Source: Elusimicrobiota bacterium (GTDB lineage: Bacteria; Elusimicrobiota; Elusimicrobia; Elusimicrobiales; Elusimicrobiaceae). From it: DNA of 6,569 nt. The DNA lies in the NCBI GenBank assembly GCA_031258375.1, contig JAIRMX010000191.1:1-6569 (forward strand), in the 5' to 3' direction. Positions 1-6,014 of the stretch are shown here, one piece after another. Below the pieces are notes generated by a model. That model had not been told where the DNA came from. It made no database searches and saw only the letters and a program-made list of their open reading frames with translations. Position numbers and translations under genes: made by a program. Numbering within the stretch: position 1 is the first letter of the stretch; each line of letters starts with the position of its first letter.

Positions 1-607
1 AGCATAACATTTTCCAAAAAGGCACGCCGGCTATGAAAAACATTGCGGCCGCAACGCAAAACATCAGCGCGGGTATTCCCATATCTTTGCCCGCCGCGAC
101 GAGAGCTATAGTAATCACGCTGTATAAAGCCGGTATTAAAACCTGCAAATTGTCATGCTCTATACTTTTCTTTTTGCTTAAAAAAGACGCGAGATATATT
201 ATAAGCGAAAGTTTGGCTATTTCGGAAGGCTGCACGTTAAAAAAACCAAAATTTATCCATCTGTGCACGTTTTGAGCCGGCGCAATGCAAAGCGCCCATA
301 TAAGAAGCCCCCACGTTATAAAAAGCAGCCATACCGGTTTAAAAATTCTTTGCAGAGTAATGTAAGTCTGAGATAGAAAAAGCATTACGGCAAAACCTAT
401 AATGTCAAAAATAATTTGCTTCTTGAAGTAAACGGAGGAGGCAAACGCGCTTGAAGAATAAGTAAAAATAAGCCCGCATAGTATGAAAAACACCGTCACT
501 ATCATAAGGCCGTTATCAATAGGCAGAAATTTAAATTTATCTGCGCCGCGCCGCGTTTGCCTTCTGCGCGATGAAGACAATTCCCTTTCAACGTAAATTT
601 TAGTCAT
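1..607 (-). CDS. ftsW: FtsW/RodA-family peptidoglycan polymerase, 5' part (runs off the left edge)
   Basis: The first 202 codons of a SEDS-family membrane glycosyltransferase are visible; these enzymes polymerise lipid II into glycan strands, FtsW at the septum and RodA in the side wall. Residues 1-32 form a basic cytoplasmic tail (RRRQTRR at 14-20), which fits FtsW better than RodA. Hydrophobic segments follow at about 33-52, 64-82, 91-110, 130-143, 155-171 and 178-197. The family signature is clear: HRWI at 115-118 and QPSEIAK at 126-132. The stretch AAGKDMG at 171-177 aligns by position with the usual QPD-G-G motif but has Lys where Pro is normal. The ATG lies inside the mraY stop (ATGA, 4-bp overlap), so translation is probably coupled; no good Shine-Dalgarno sequence is seen. 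The later extracellular loop and the C-terminal half lie outside the window. I chose ftsW over rodA because of the mraY neighbour and the basic N-terminal tail. Confidence 0.87.
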   Translation of the reverse strand, partial: MTKIYVERELSSSRRRQTRRGADKFKFLPIDNGLMIVTVFFILCGLIFTYSSSAFASSVYFKKQIIFDIIGFAVMLFLSQTYITLQRIFKPVWLLFITWGLLIWALCIAPAQNVHRWINFGFFNVQPSEIAKLSLIIYLASFLSKKKSIEHDNLQVLIPALYSVITIALVAAGKDMGIPALMFCVAAAMFFIAGVPFWKMLC

Positions 608-1692
608 CTTATTTTAAGGGAAGCCAAAGCCGCAAGCATAAGCACTATGCCGGCTATCCAAAATCTCACTATTAACTTTGGCTCTTGCACGCCCTTAAGC
701 TCGAAATGGTGGTGTAACGGAGCCATTTTAAAAAGACGGCGTCCTTTAGTAGCTTTAAAATAACCCATCTGCATAATTACCGAAAGCGTTTCCAATACGA
801 ATATACCGCCGGCGACAGGCAAAATTAATTCTTGTTTTACGCATATTGCGGATACCGCGATAACTCCGCCCAGCATCAGCGAACTCGTATCCCCCATAAA
901 TACCTGCGCGGGATAGGCGTTATACCACAAAAACCCCATGCACGCGCCTATAAGAGCGGAAAGGAAAACCGATATTTCTCCGGCGCCCTGAACGTAAATT
1001 ACTTTTAAATAATCCGCCATAATCAAATTGCCGGCAAGATATGCAAACACCGCGTAAGCGCAGGCGCAAAAAATAACGCTGCCGGATACGAGACCGTCGA
1101 GCCCGTCGGTAAGATTAGTGGCGTTTGAAGAGCCTACTATCGTAAGCATTGCAAAAAACAAATAAAATCCGCCCAAATTTAAAATAATTTTACTGCTTGC
1201 GTAAGGAATATTTAAAGAGGAAACATAAAACATATTCGGCGGATATGCCGCAAGATACGCAATTACGGCAAATGCGGTGATAATTTGCACGGCAAGTTTA
1301 ACCCAAGACGGCGCGCCTTTAGAATTTTTTTTAGCCAGCTTTACATAATCGTCAAATATGCCCACGGCGGAAAGCATAACCGCCACAAACAGCAAAAGCC
1401 ATATAAAGCGATTATCGAGCCGCGCCCACATTAACACCGTCAGTATCAGAGATGCAATAATAAGAATACCGCCCATAGTCGGAGTGCCGCCTTTGCCCAA
1501 ATGACTTTTTGGGCCGTCGGCGCGCTGCATTTGGCCTATTTTAAACGCGGATAATTTTTTTATCACAAACGGGCCGGCAAAAAAGGTCAGCAGAAAACCG
1601 GTTATCACTGCCCCGCCCGCGCGAAAAGTTATATATTGAAAAACGTTTAAAGCCGAAATTTTGCTTACAAAAGCCGTAAAATAATAAAACAT
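604..1692 (-). CDS. mraY: Phospho-N-acetylmuramoyl-pentapeptide-transferase (MraY)
   Basis: MraY is the integral membrane enzyme that transfers phospho-MurNAc-pentapeptide from UDP to undecaprenyl phosphate, giving lipid I. At 362 residues it has the usual length and is hydrophobic throughout. Family motifs occur in order: HLGKGGTPTMGG at 64-75, the Asp pair in GIFDDYVK at 111-118, NLTDGLDGL at 193-201, VFMGDTSSL at 264-272 (Asp268) and PLHHHFELKG at 325-334. In characterised MraY proteins the Asp residues and the His cluster form the Mg2+ and active-site region. Residue 270 is Ser where the GD-T/V-GSL motif usually has Gly. The ATG at 1692-1690 is preceded by AAGGAG with a 7-nt spacer, which settles the start. 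The stop overlaps the following ftsW-like start by 4 bp. The upstream neighbour is a terminated pilin remnant, so mraY appears to head a new transcript. Confidence 0.97.
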   Translation of the reverse strand: MFYYFTAFVSKISALNVFQYITFRAGGAVITGFLLTFFAGPFVIKKLSAFKIGQMQRADGPKSHLGKGGTPTMGGILIIASLILTVLMWARLDNRFIWLLLFVAVMLSAVGIFDDYVKLAKKNSKGAPSWVKLAVQIITAFAVIAYLAAYPPNMFYVSSLNIPYASSKIILNLGGFYLFFAMLTIVGSSNATNLTDGLDGLVSGSVIFCACAYAVFAYLAGNLIMADYLKVIYVQGAGEISVFLSALIGACMGFLWYNAYPAQVFMGDTSSLMLGGVIAVSAICVKQELILPVAGGIFVLETLSVIMQMGYFKATKGRRLFKMAPLHHHFELKGVQEPKLIVRFWIAGIVLMLAALASLKIR

Positions 1693-1736
1693 TTATTTGC
1701 TCCTTGAGTCTTGCTTGCACGGAAATATATCTGCAA

Positions 1737-1783
1737 ATTATAAACATAAAAACATCTTTATACATTTATATTAAATTGTATCA
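1737..1783 (-). promoter_or_regulatory. Candidate promoter elements for mraY-ftsW
   Basis: Two -10-like boxes lie upstream of mraY on the minus strand. One is a perfect TATAAT at 1742-1737, which would give a leader of about 40 nt. The other is TGATACAAT at 1783-1775, an extended -10 (TGn plus TACAAT), giving a leader of about 75 nt. Neither has a good -35 box at 16-18 bp. A promoter is needed here because a terminator lies at 1937-1894 and the next gene starts at 1692. The region is AT-rich, so chance matches are possible. Confidence 0.35.
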
Positions 1784-1893
1784 TTTCCGGCGCGTATTTG
1801 CTGGCGACATCAAACAGGAAGTAAATACTAATTTGTTTCCCCGCCCATAATTTTTAAATGCCGCTTGAGTAACAAAATTTAATATATAATTAC

Positions 1894-1937
1894 AAAAAAG
1901 CCGGTTTAAGAACTTTATAAGTAATTTCTAAACGGGC
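1894..1937 (-). terminator. Rho-independent terminator after the pilin pseudogene
   Basis: Read on the minus strand, GCCCGTTTAGAA (1937-1926) pairs with TTCTTAAACCGGC (1912-1900) across a 13-nt loop, with one C-C mismatch and one bulged T, and is followed directly by six T (1899-1894). It begins 24 nt after the stop of the pilin remnant. It separates the pilin region from the mraY transcript. On the plus strand there is no U-tract after the stem, so it acts in the minus direction. Confidence 0.75.
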
Positions 1938-1960
1938 GGGTTTAAAAAAATTGACTGCGA

Positions 1961-2250
1961 TTATTTTAACAAATAGTAATTAGCAGTGATATCATTATCC
2001 GTAGTAGAGTCAAGGGTACCTATCATCTCACATATAGAACGCGCTTTTTCGTTTTTTTCACCGTATACTTTACAGCATCTTTGTCCCGGAATAAGAGGAT
2101 CTTTTGAAGCGGTAAATTCAAAATCTGGACAATCCGGATTATATATAAGGGCAAAGCATGTACGCTTATCCCAACAGCTATAGGAATAGCGGGATTTATA
2201 CAATTTTCCCTTAACAGCTCGATTAACGTGAACCCTTTTTTATTTCCCAA
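1961..2250 (-). pseudogene. Type IV prepilin pseudogene with internal deletion and frameshift
   Basis: The right end encodes a prepilin leader: after a TTG codon, GNKKGFTLIELL, with the cleavage Gly, Phe+1 and Glu+5. Similarity to the neighbouring intact pilin stops after codon 13 (TTA at 2214-2212). The normal hydrophobic helix is then missing and the frame reads unrelated sequence to a stop at 2025-2023. In another minus frame, from about 2209 to 1961, the sequence reads like a pilin C-terminal domain (GKLYKSRYSYSCWDKRTC, then paired Cys residues, ending NYYLLK and TAA). The simplest reading is a deletion of roughly 70 codons plus a frame shift, judged from the 164-residue neighbour. The ATG is replaced by TTG and there is no Shine-Dalgarno sequence, so expression has decayed too. 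A terminator follows at 1937-1894. That the tail belongs to a pilin is inference; the leader is seen directly. Confidence 0.75.
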
Positions 2251-2422
2251 AAGCTATTATATTTTAGATTTTATAATTTTACTTAGCATATAATGAACAC
2301 ATTCTAAAAATTATTTTTATAAATTTATTAACAAATATTTGCCGCAATATTATATTCTTAAAAATATCAGAAACATGACTTACAGAATAAAAATCTATGA
2401 AATAGGTAGTTATGTGTTGCCG

Positions 2423-2917
2423 TTAAAAACCAAGCACTTTACACAATTTCATATCTTCGCTCGTCCTGTCTATGCATTCTCTCCTTCCGGGATAAGAAGA
2501 GTGATCCAGCCAAATCCAATACATAAACTTATAATTTCCTGAAGAGCATTGAGTCCAGTCTGGAGAAACCCCGGGACAATAATAAATCATAATGCGAGAA
2601 TATTCCGGATTGGTAATTATGCCGCTGCCGCCCAGCTGGTCAATCATAAAATATTTATCACAAAAAATTACATCAGTCCCTGAACAATTCCCTTTAAAAT
2701 CCCAATCTAGCTTTGTCATATTGGCTATGTAATGTCCGTTTACAAGATAGTAAAGCTCATGCGCTTTTTTCAGACTTTCCGCCACACTGAGATTATTGGC
2801 AAAACGCGCTTTAAGAACTGTTTTTTGATACTGCGGCAAGGCAATAGCGGCCAGAATGCCGATGATTAAAACAACTACTAACAACTCAATTAACGTGAAC
2901 CCTTTTTTCTTTTTCAT
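2423..2917 (-). CDS. Type IV prepilin / pseudopilin (PilA/PulG-like)
   Basis: The 164-residue protein is a class III signal-peptide prepilin that would be cut and N-methylated by prepilin peptidase, then assembled into a type IV pilus or type II secretion pseudopilus. The leader is short and basic (MKKKKG); cleavage falls after Gly6, leaving Phe as +1 and Glu11 as the conserved +5 Glu. Residues 7-28 form the hydrophobic polymerisation helix (FTLIELLVVVLIIGILAA), and an amphipathic helix follows to about 60. The rest is a globular domain with six Cys (78, 86, 114, 124, 148, 159), likely to form disulfides outside the cell. The ATG has AGAGGT 5 nt upstream. No assembly genes (pilB, pilC, pilD, pilQ) are nearby, so this looks like a dispersed pilin gene; whether it is a major pilin, minor pilin or pseudopilin cannot be decided here. 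No clear terminator lies between it and the remnant downstream. Confidence 0.9.
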   Translation of the reverse strand: MKKKKGFTLIELLVVVLIIGILAAIALPQYQKTVLKARFANNLSVAESLKKAHELYYLVNGHYIANMTKLDWDFKGNCSGTDVIFCDKYFMIDQLGGSGIITNPEYSRIMIYYCPGVSPDWTQCSSGNYKFMYWIWLDHSSYPGRRECIDRTSEDMKLCKVLGF

Positions 2918-2939
2918 AATTTACCTCTTTGTCTTTTTC

Positions 2940-3305
2940 TTCCTTTTGTAAAAGGAGTGCCGCTTTAGCGGCGAGGGATTTAATACCGGCTTTAAAACGG
3001 CTTATATTAAATCTCTCTTCCGACTTAAGGACTTTCGTCCTTGAGTCTCCTTCTCTCTTTACGAAAGAGAGAAAATAACTGCTTTTTGTCCAATAAAAAC
3101 GGCCGTTATATTCGAGCCTGTTGATAACCCAAAATATGACAGCCGTAGTTTCCCGCCCGAAAGCGGGAAACGTTCAGCACAAAACACATGGGTAATTATT
3201 CCACATATTTTGTGCTTAATAACGAGCTGTTTTTGGTTTCAACAGTGCCTTTGATATCTCAAAAGCTTGTCCTGAAAGTTTAAAATCATTAAGCGAGTTT
3301 TAAAC
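2940..3305. other. Chain of stem-loops in the 466-bp prmC-pilin intergenic region
   Basis: The gene-free stretch 2918-3383 has no supportable ORF but holds many inverted repeats. Five run almost head to tail: 2941-2947/2950-2956 (7 bp), 2959-2963/2968-2972 (5 bp), 2973-2985/3005-3017 (13 bp with one wobble), 3022-3032/3037-3047 (11 bp with one wobble) and 3051-3060/3064-3073 (10 bp). Three more are spaced out: 3148-3156/3163-3171 (9 bp, GC-rich), 3176-3184/3208-3216 (9 bp) and 3278-3285/3298-3305 (8 bp). The arms differ in sequence, so this is not a direct-repeat array. It could be a structured 5' leader of the pilin gene, a small RNA, or a palindromic repeat cluster. Strand evidence conflicts: the non-Watson-Crick pairs are G-U on the plus strand but A-C on the minus, whereas the 3022-3047 loop is a GAAA tetraloop only on the minus. 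Confidence 0.6.
3105..3132 (-). promoter_or_regulatory. Possible pilin promoter
   Basis: On the minus strand TTGGGT (3132-3127) and TATAAC (3110-3105) are separated by 16 bp. The -10 matches consensus at 5 of 6 positions and the -35 at 3 of 6. A transcript from here would start near 3098 and carry the whole hairpin chain 3073-2941 as a leader of about 180 nt before the pilin ATG. No sigma-54 type site was seen. This is a weak assignment. Confidence 0.22.
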
Positions 3306-3383
3306 CCTCAGAACACCCAAAAACGAAGCAAAATTTTTATATGACGCTTACTACAAATTTATTTTAGCATATTTTTTATATTT

Positions 3384-4223
3384 TTATTTTCTTCTTGCAA
3401 AAACAAAACGATCCGTGCCGGAAATATCTTTTCCTATCTGCGGCTTTTGCCATTTAACGTCTTTAAAAAATTTTACCACTTTTTCCGCCTGAGCGCAGCC
3501 TATTTCGAGCGCGAGCAGGCCGCCGGGGTTAAGATATTTCGGCGCGGATGAAATTAGACGTTTAATAACGGACAGTCCGTCTTTACCTCCGCACAAGGCA
3601 ATATGCGGCTCGCATTGTACTTCCGGCGAAAGCGTGGATATAATTTCTTCGGGTATATAAGGCGGATTTGAGATTATAAAATCAAAAGTTCCGCCCAATT
3701 TATCAAACATGTCGGATTCAATGAATTCTATTCTGTTTGCAATATTTAAATTCTGCGCGTTTCTTAGCGCAACTTTTAAAGCCTCTTTTGAAATATCCGC
3801 AGATACGATTTTCGCCGATTTGAATAAAAAAGCCAAACTTATCGCGATACAGCCCGAACCGGTGCAGATATCCAGCACGCTGCGCGGAGGCACGGATATT
3901 TTTTTTATTGCCTGCTCCACAAGTTCTTCAGTTTCGGGACGGGGTATTAAAACCGTCTGGCTTATGTCAAAAATACGTCCCATAAACTCGGCGCTTCCGG
4001 TTATGTGGGCAAGCGGGCGTCCGGCGAGCTTTTCTTTCAGTATATCGTCAAACATAGCCCGCTCCTTATCATAAACAATGTTTTGGCCGAAAGCGCGCAC
4101 GTAAGTGCGGCTCTTGTTTAAAACGAACGCGGCAATAAACTCGCAATGCGTTTGAGCTTCACCTATACGCGCGGCTTCAAGTTTTTTTGTTCCGCTTTCA
4201 ATAAGCTCTCGTATGGTCATCAT
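3384..4223 (-). CDS. prmC: Release factor glutamine N5-methyltransferase (PrmC/HemK)
   Basis: PrmC uses S-adenosylmethionine to methylate the amide of the GGQ glutamine in class I release factors, which raises termination efficiency; it acts in the cytosol. The protein has 279 residues, the usual length. Residues 1-75 form the helical N-terminal domain that docks on the release factor. The conserved IPRPETEELV lies at 93-102, SAM-binding motif I (DICTGSGCIAISL) at 118-130, the acidic ADIS at 142-145, and the diagnostic catalytic NPPY at 186-189, followed by IPEE. The ATG at 4223-4221 is 4 bp after the prfA stop with no strong Shine-Dalgarno sequence, so it is probably translated by coupling with prfA. 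A second ATG follows immediately and could also serve as the start. Its substrate RF1 is encoded directly upstream. I see no clear terminator after it. Confidence 0.96.
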   Translation of the reverse strand: MMTIRELIESGTKKLEAARIGEAQTHCEFIAAFVLNKSRTYVRAFGQNIVYDKERAMFDDILKEKLAGRPLAHITGSAEFMGRIFDISQTVLIPRPETEELVEQAIKKISVPPRSVLDICTGSGCIAISLAFLFKSAKIVSADISKEALKVALRNAQNLNIANRIEFIESDMFDKLGGTFDFIISNPPYIPEEIISTLSPEVQCEPHIALCGGKDGLSVIKRLISSAPKYLNPGGLLALEIGCAQAEKVVKFFKDVKWQKPQIGKDISGTDRFVFARRK

Positions 4224-4227
4224 AGTT

Positions 4228-5286
4228 TTATTCGGTCAGGTTTTTTAGTTTTTCTTCAACGCGCATTTTGCGCAATTTATCAAGAATCCCGTCAATATCG
4301 CCTTCCATAATTTCGTCGATATTGTAGAAATTCTCGTTGAGACGATGATCGGTTACGCGGCTTTGAGGAAAATTATAAGTACGGATTTTTTCAGATCTGT
4401 CGCCGGTGCCTACCTGGGATTTGCGGACGTCGTAAATTTCTTTGTCGCGCTTTTCTTCTTCCATTTGATAAAGCTTGGCGCGCAGCATATTCATTGCCTT
4501 CTCTCGATTTGCGCCCTGGCTGCGCTCTTCGCGGCAGCTGACAACGACGCCCGTAGGTTTATGTATGATTCTCACGGCGGTTTCAACTTTATTTACGTTT
4601 TGCCCGCCGGCGCCGCCGCTGCGGCAGGTTTCCATTTCTATATCTGCCGGATTGATATGTATATCTATATCTTCGGCTTCGGGCATTATCGCGACGGTAA
4701 CGGTGGAAGTATGCACGCGGCCGGAAGTTTCCGTGTCCGGCACGCGCTGCACGCGATGAGTGCCGGCTTCGTCGCGCAGCCATGAATACGCGCCGCTGCC
4801 TTTAATAAACATGCTTGCGTATTTGCAGCCTTTAAAACCAGTGGGAGTATATTCCAAAATTTCGGTTTTCCAGCCGCGGTTCTGGGCAAAGCGTTGATAA
4901 ACGCGCAAGAGTTCCGAAGCGAAAATGGCGGATTCGTCGCCGCCGGCGCCGGGCCGTATTTCAAGATAAATGCTTTTTGAATCGTTTTTATCCGGCGCAA
5001 TAACAAGCATGCGCAGTTCTTTTATAATTTGCGCGGGGCGGTTTTCAAGGGAAGAAATTTCCTCGGCGGCAAGAGCCGACATTTCTTTATCAGAGCCGTC
5101 TTCTATAATCTCATGCGCCTGTTTTATCGCGTTTTCGACGGATTCAAGTTCCGTAATTTTTTCAATAACAGGACGCAGAAAAGAATGCCGTTTTGTTTTT
5201 TCTTTCAAAATATCCGGCGGCGTATTGCCCGCCGAAAGTTCGGCTTCTATTTGTTTAAATTCATTTTTAAATTTATTTATATCCAT
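4228..5286 (-). CDS. prfA: Peptide chain release factor 1 (RF1)
   Basis: RF1 recognises UAA and UAG stop codons in the ribosomal A site and triggers release of the finished protein. At 352 residues it has family length. An acidic, helical N-terminal domain (about 1-95) is followed by GAGGDES at 113-119, the anticodon-like stop-reading tripeptide PDT at 183-185 (a P-x-T form, typical of RF1 and unlike the SPF of RF2) and the catalytic GGQ at 227-229 in [17 protein letters not shown]. The C-terminal coiled region includes [18 protein letters not shown] start it at the ATG 5286-5284, which has TAGGA 8 nt upstream; an in-frame TTG at 5310 would add eight residues of basic character and lacks support. 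A terminator for rpmE ends about 50 bp upstream, so prfA needs readthrough or its own promoter; a CATAAT at 5315-5310 is the only weak candidate. Confidence 0.97.
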   Translation of the reverse strand: MDINKFKNEFKQIEAELSAGNTPPDILKEKTKRHSFLRPVIEKITELESVENAIKQAHEIIEDGSDKEMSALAAEEISSLENRPAQIIKELRMLVIAPDKNDSKSIYLEIRPGAGGDESAIFASELLRVYQRFAQNRGWKTEILEYTPTGFKGCKYASMFIKGSGAYSWLRDEAGTHRVQRVPDTETSGRVHTSTVTVAIMPEAEDIDIHINPADIEMETCRSGGAGGQNVNKVETAVRIIHKPTGVVVSCREERSQGANREKAMNMLRAKLYQMEEEKRDKEIYDVRKSQVGTGDRSEKIRTYNFPQSRVTDHRLNENFYNIDEIMEGDIDGILDKLRKMRVEEKLKNLTE

Positions 5287-5336
5287 TTTAGCAATCCTAC
5301 GGCGCCGCAATTATGGCGCACAGATTACAAAAGATT

Positions 5337-5378
5337 AAAAAGCAAACAGACCCCCTTGTAAAGCGGAGGTCTGTTTGC
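5337..5378 (-). terminator. Rho-independent terminator after rpmE
   Basis: On the minus strand GCAAACAGACC (5378-5368) pairs perfectly over 11 bp with GGTCTGTTTGC (5352-5342), across a loop that can itself pair further, and is followed by TTTTT (5341-5337) and more T-rich sequence. It starts 14 nt after the rpmE stop. On the plus strand the stem is followed by an A-rich run, so it works in the minus direction. Its place ahead of prfA makes it either an end point or an attenuator. Confidence 0.82.
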
Positions 5379-5392
5379 GCTAATTAAAAAAA

Positions 5393-5761
5393 CTACTTTG
5401 ATTCTTTCTTCTCGGCTTTTTTATTTTCTTTCTTTGCGGCTTTTTTATAAACCGCCTTTACGGGGGCGGTGGAAAGCACGAATTTTTTTACCGCTTTTGA
5501 CGGCGCGGCGGATTTTTTCGCCTTGACTTCCGTCTTGGGTTTACGCGCTACCATTTTGCCCTGCGTGGCCGAAAACTTCTTATTAAATTTATCAACGCGG
5601 CCTTCGGTGTCAAGCATTTTCTGCTTGCCGGTAAAAAACGGATGGCAGGCCGAACAAATATCCAGCTTTACGGCTTTCATGGTCGAACGTGTTTTAAAAG
5701 TCGCTCCGCACGCGCAGACCACGTCGACTACTTCGTATGTGGGGTGTATGTTTTCTTTCAT
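5393..5761 (-). CDS. rpmE: 50S ribosomal protein L31 with a long basic C-terminal extension
   Basis: L31 sits at the central protuberance of the large subunit and helps bridge it to the small subunit. The core, residues 1-63, is a clear zinc-binding (C+) L31: KENIHPTY at 2-9, Cys16 and Cys18 (CAC), Cys36 and Cys39 (CSAC), HPFFTGKQK at 40-48, and [10 protein letters not shown] at 54-63. L31 usually ends close to this point, at about 65-72 residues. Here 59 more residues follow, 19 of them Lys with many Ala, and no predicted fold; such tails can bind rRNA, but the role here is unknown. The ATG at 5761-5759 has GAGG with a 6-nt spacer. A -10 box lies at 5794-5789 and a terminator at 5378-5337, so rpmE can form its own short transcript ahead of prfA-prmC. 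Confidence 0.95.
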   Translation of the reverse strand: MKENIHPTYEVVDVVCACGATFKTRSTMKAVKLDICSACHPFFTGKQKMLDTEGRVDKFNKKFSATQGKMVARKPKTEVKAKKSAAPSKAVKKFVLSTAPVKAVYKKAAKKENKKAEKKESK

Positions 5762-5788
5762 TTGTTTCCTCTAAAAATATTTACTTAT

Positions 5789-5794
5789 ATTATA
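5789..5794 (-). promoter_or_regulatory. -10 box of the rpmE promoter
   Basis: A perfect TATAAT on the minus strand would start transcription near 5782, giving a leader of about 20 nt that holds the GAGG ribosome binding site of rpmE. At 17-bp spacing the -35 position reads TGAAAA, a poor match (3 of 6). No L31 or Zur operator could be recognised by eye. Confidence 0.5.
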
Positions 5795-5943
5795 CTAAAT
5801 TTAAAAAGCATTTTTCATTTCGAGCAGGACAACAATAGATATTTAACTTTTTACAACATTTTAGTCTCGGCAGTTTGATGTCTTATGCTTGAGACAGCCA
5901 ATACAAAGGAAATGACGGATATTGCCCTGAAATATGAACATAT

Positions 5944-5979
5944 ATATAAATTCCTCCTATAAATAGGAGGAATTTATAT
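5944..5979. other. Perfect 16-bp palindrome hiding an AGGAGG sequence
   Basis: Positions 5944-5959 pair without mismatch with 5964-5979 across a TAAA loop (TTTA on the minus strand). It lies 35 bp after the end of the upstream Cys-rich gene, so it could mark that transcript's 3' end, but no T-run follows on either strand, which is unlike a standard rho-independent terminator. The arm contains AGGAGG as read on either strand. On the minus strand an ATG at 5941-5939 follows with an 11-nt spacer and opens a 26-codon frame ending at 5861. A protein-binding operator is another possibility. Confidence 0.6.
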
Positions 5980-6014
5980 CGCGAATGCTTAAAATTTATT
6001 GCGGCTTGTCAACT

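Noticed and set aside
33..275. An 80-codon plus-strand frame at the left end.
   Set aside because: It is antisense to the FtsW-like gene, whose HRWI and QPSE motifs fix the true strand and frame.
1541..1765. A 74-codon minus-strand frame crossing the mraY start.
   Set aside because: It overlaps mraY in another frame, has no ribosome site, and its upstream part lies in the mraY leader.
2251..2422. The AT-rich 172-bp gap between the intact pilin and the remnant, checked for a terminator or a further gene.
   Set aside because: Only weak AT palindromes were seen; a TATAAT at 2261-2256 lies too close to the remnant's start to be convincing.
2940..3073. Repeated short palindromes as a possible CRISPR array.
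   Set aside because: The hairpin arms have different sequences and no direct repeat with regular spacers is present.
3119..3205. DnaA-box-like sequences (TTATCAACA on the minus strand at 3127-3119; a poorer match near 3197-3205) in a structured, AT-rich spacer, suggesting an origin.
   Set aside because: Only one near match and one poor one, no cluster, and no dnaA, dnaN or partition gene nearby.
5287..5310. TTG-initiated N-terminal extension of RF1 (eight extra residues rich in Arg).
   Set aside because: RF1 family length and the TAGGA ribosome site both support the ATG at 5286; the TTG has no ribosome site.
4345..5361. Several open frames of 64-146 codons on both strands within prfA.
   Set aside because: They overlap the unmistakable RF1 frame, have low-complexity Ala/Phe/Arg-rich translations and no motifs.
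5469..5774. A 101-codon open frame on the plus strand opposite rpmE.
   Set aside because: It mirrors the rpmE coding sequence; no ribosome site or recognisable protein, while L31 is certain on the other strand.
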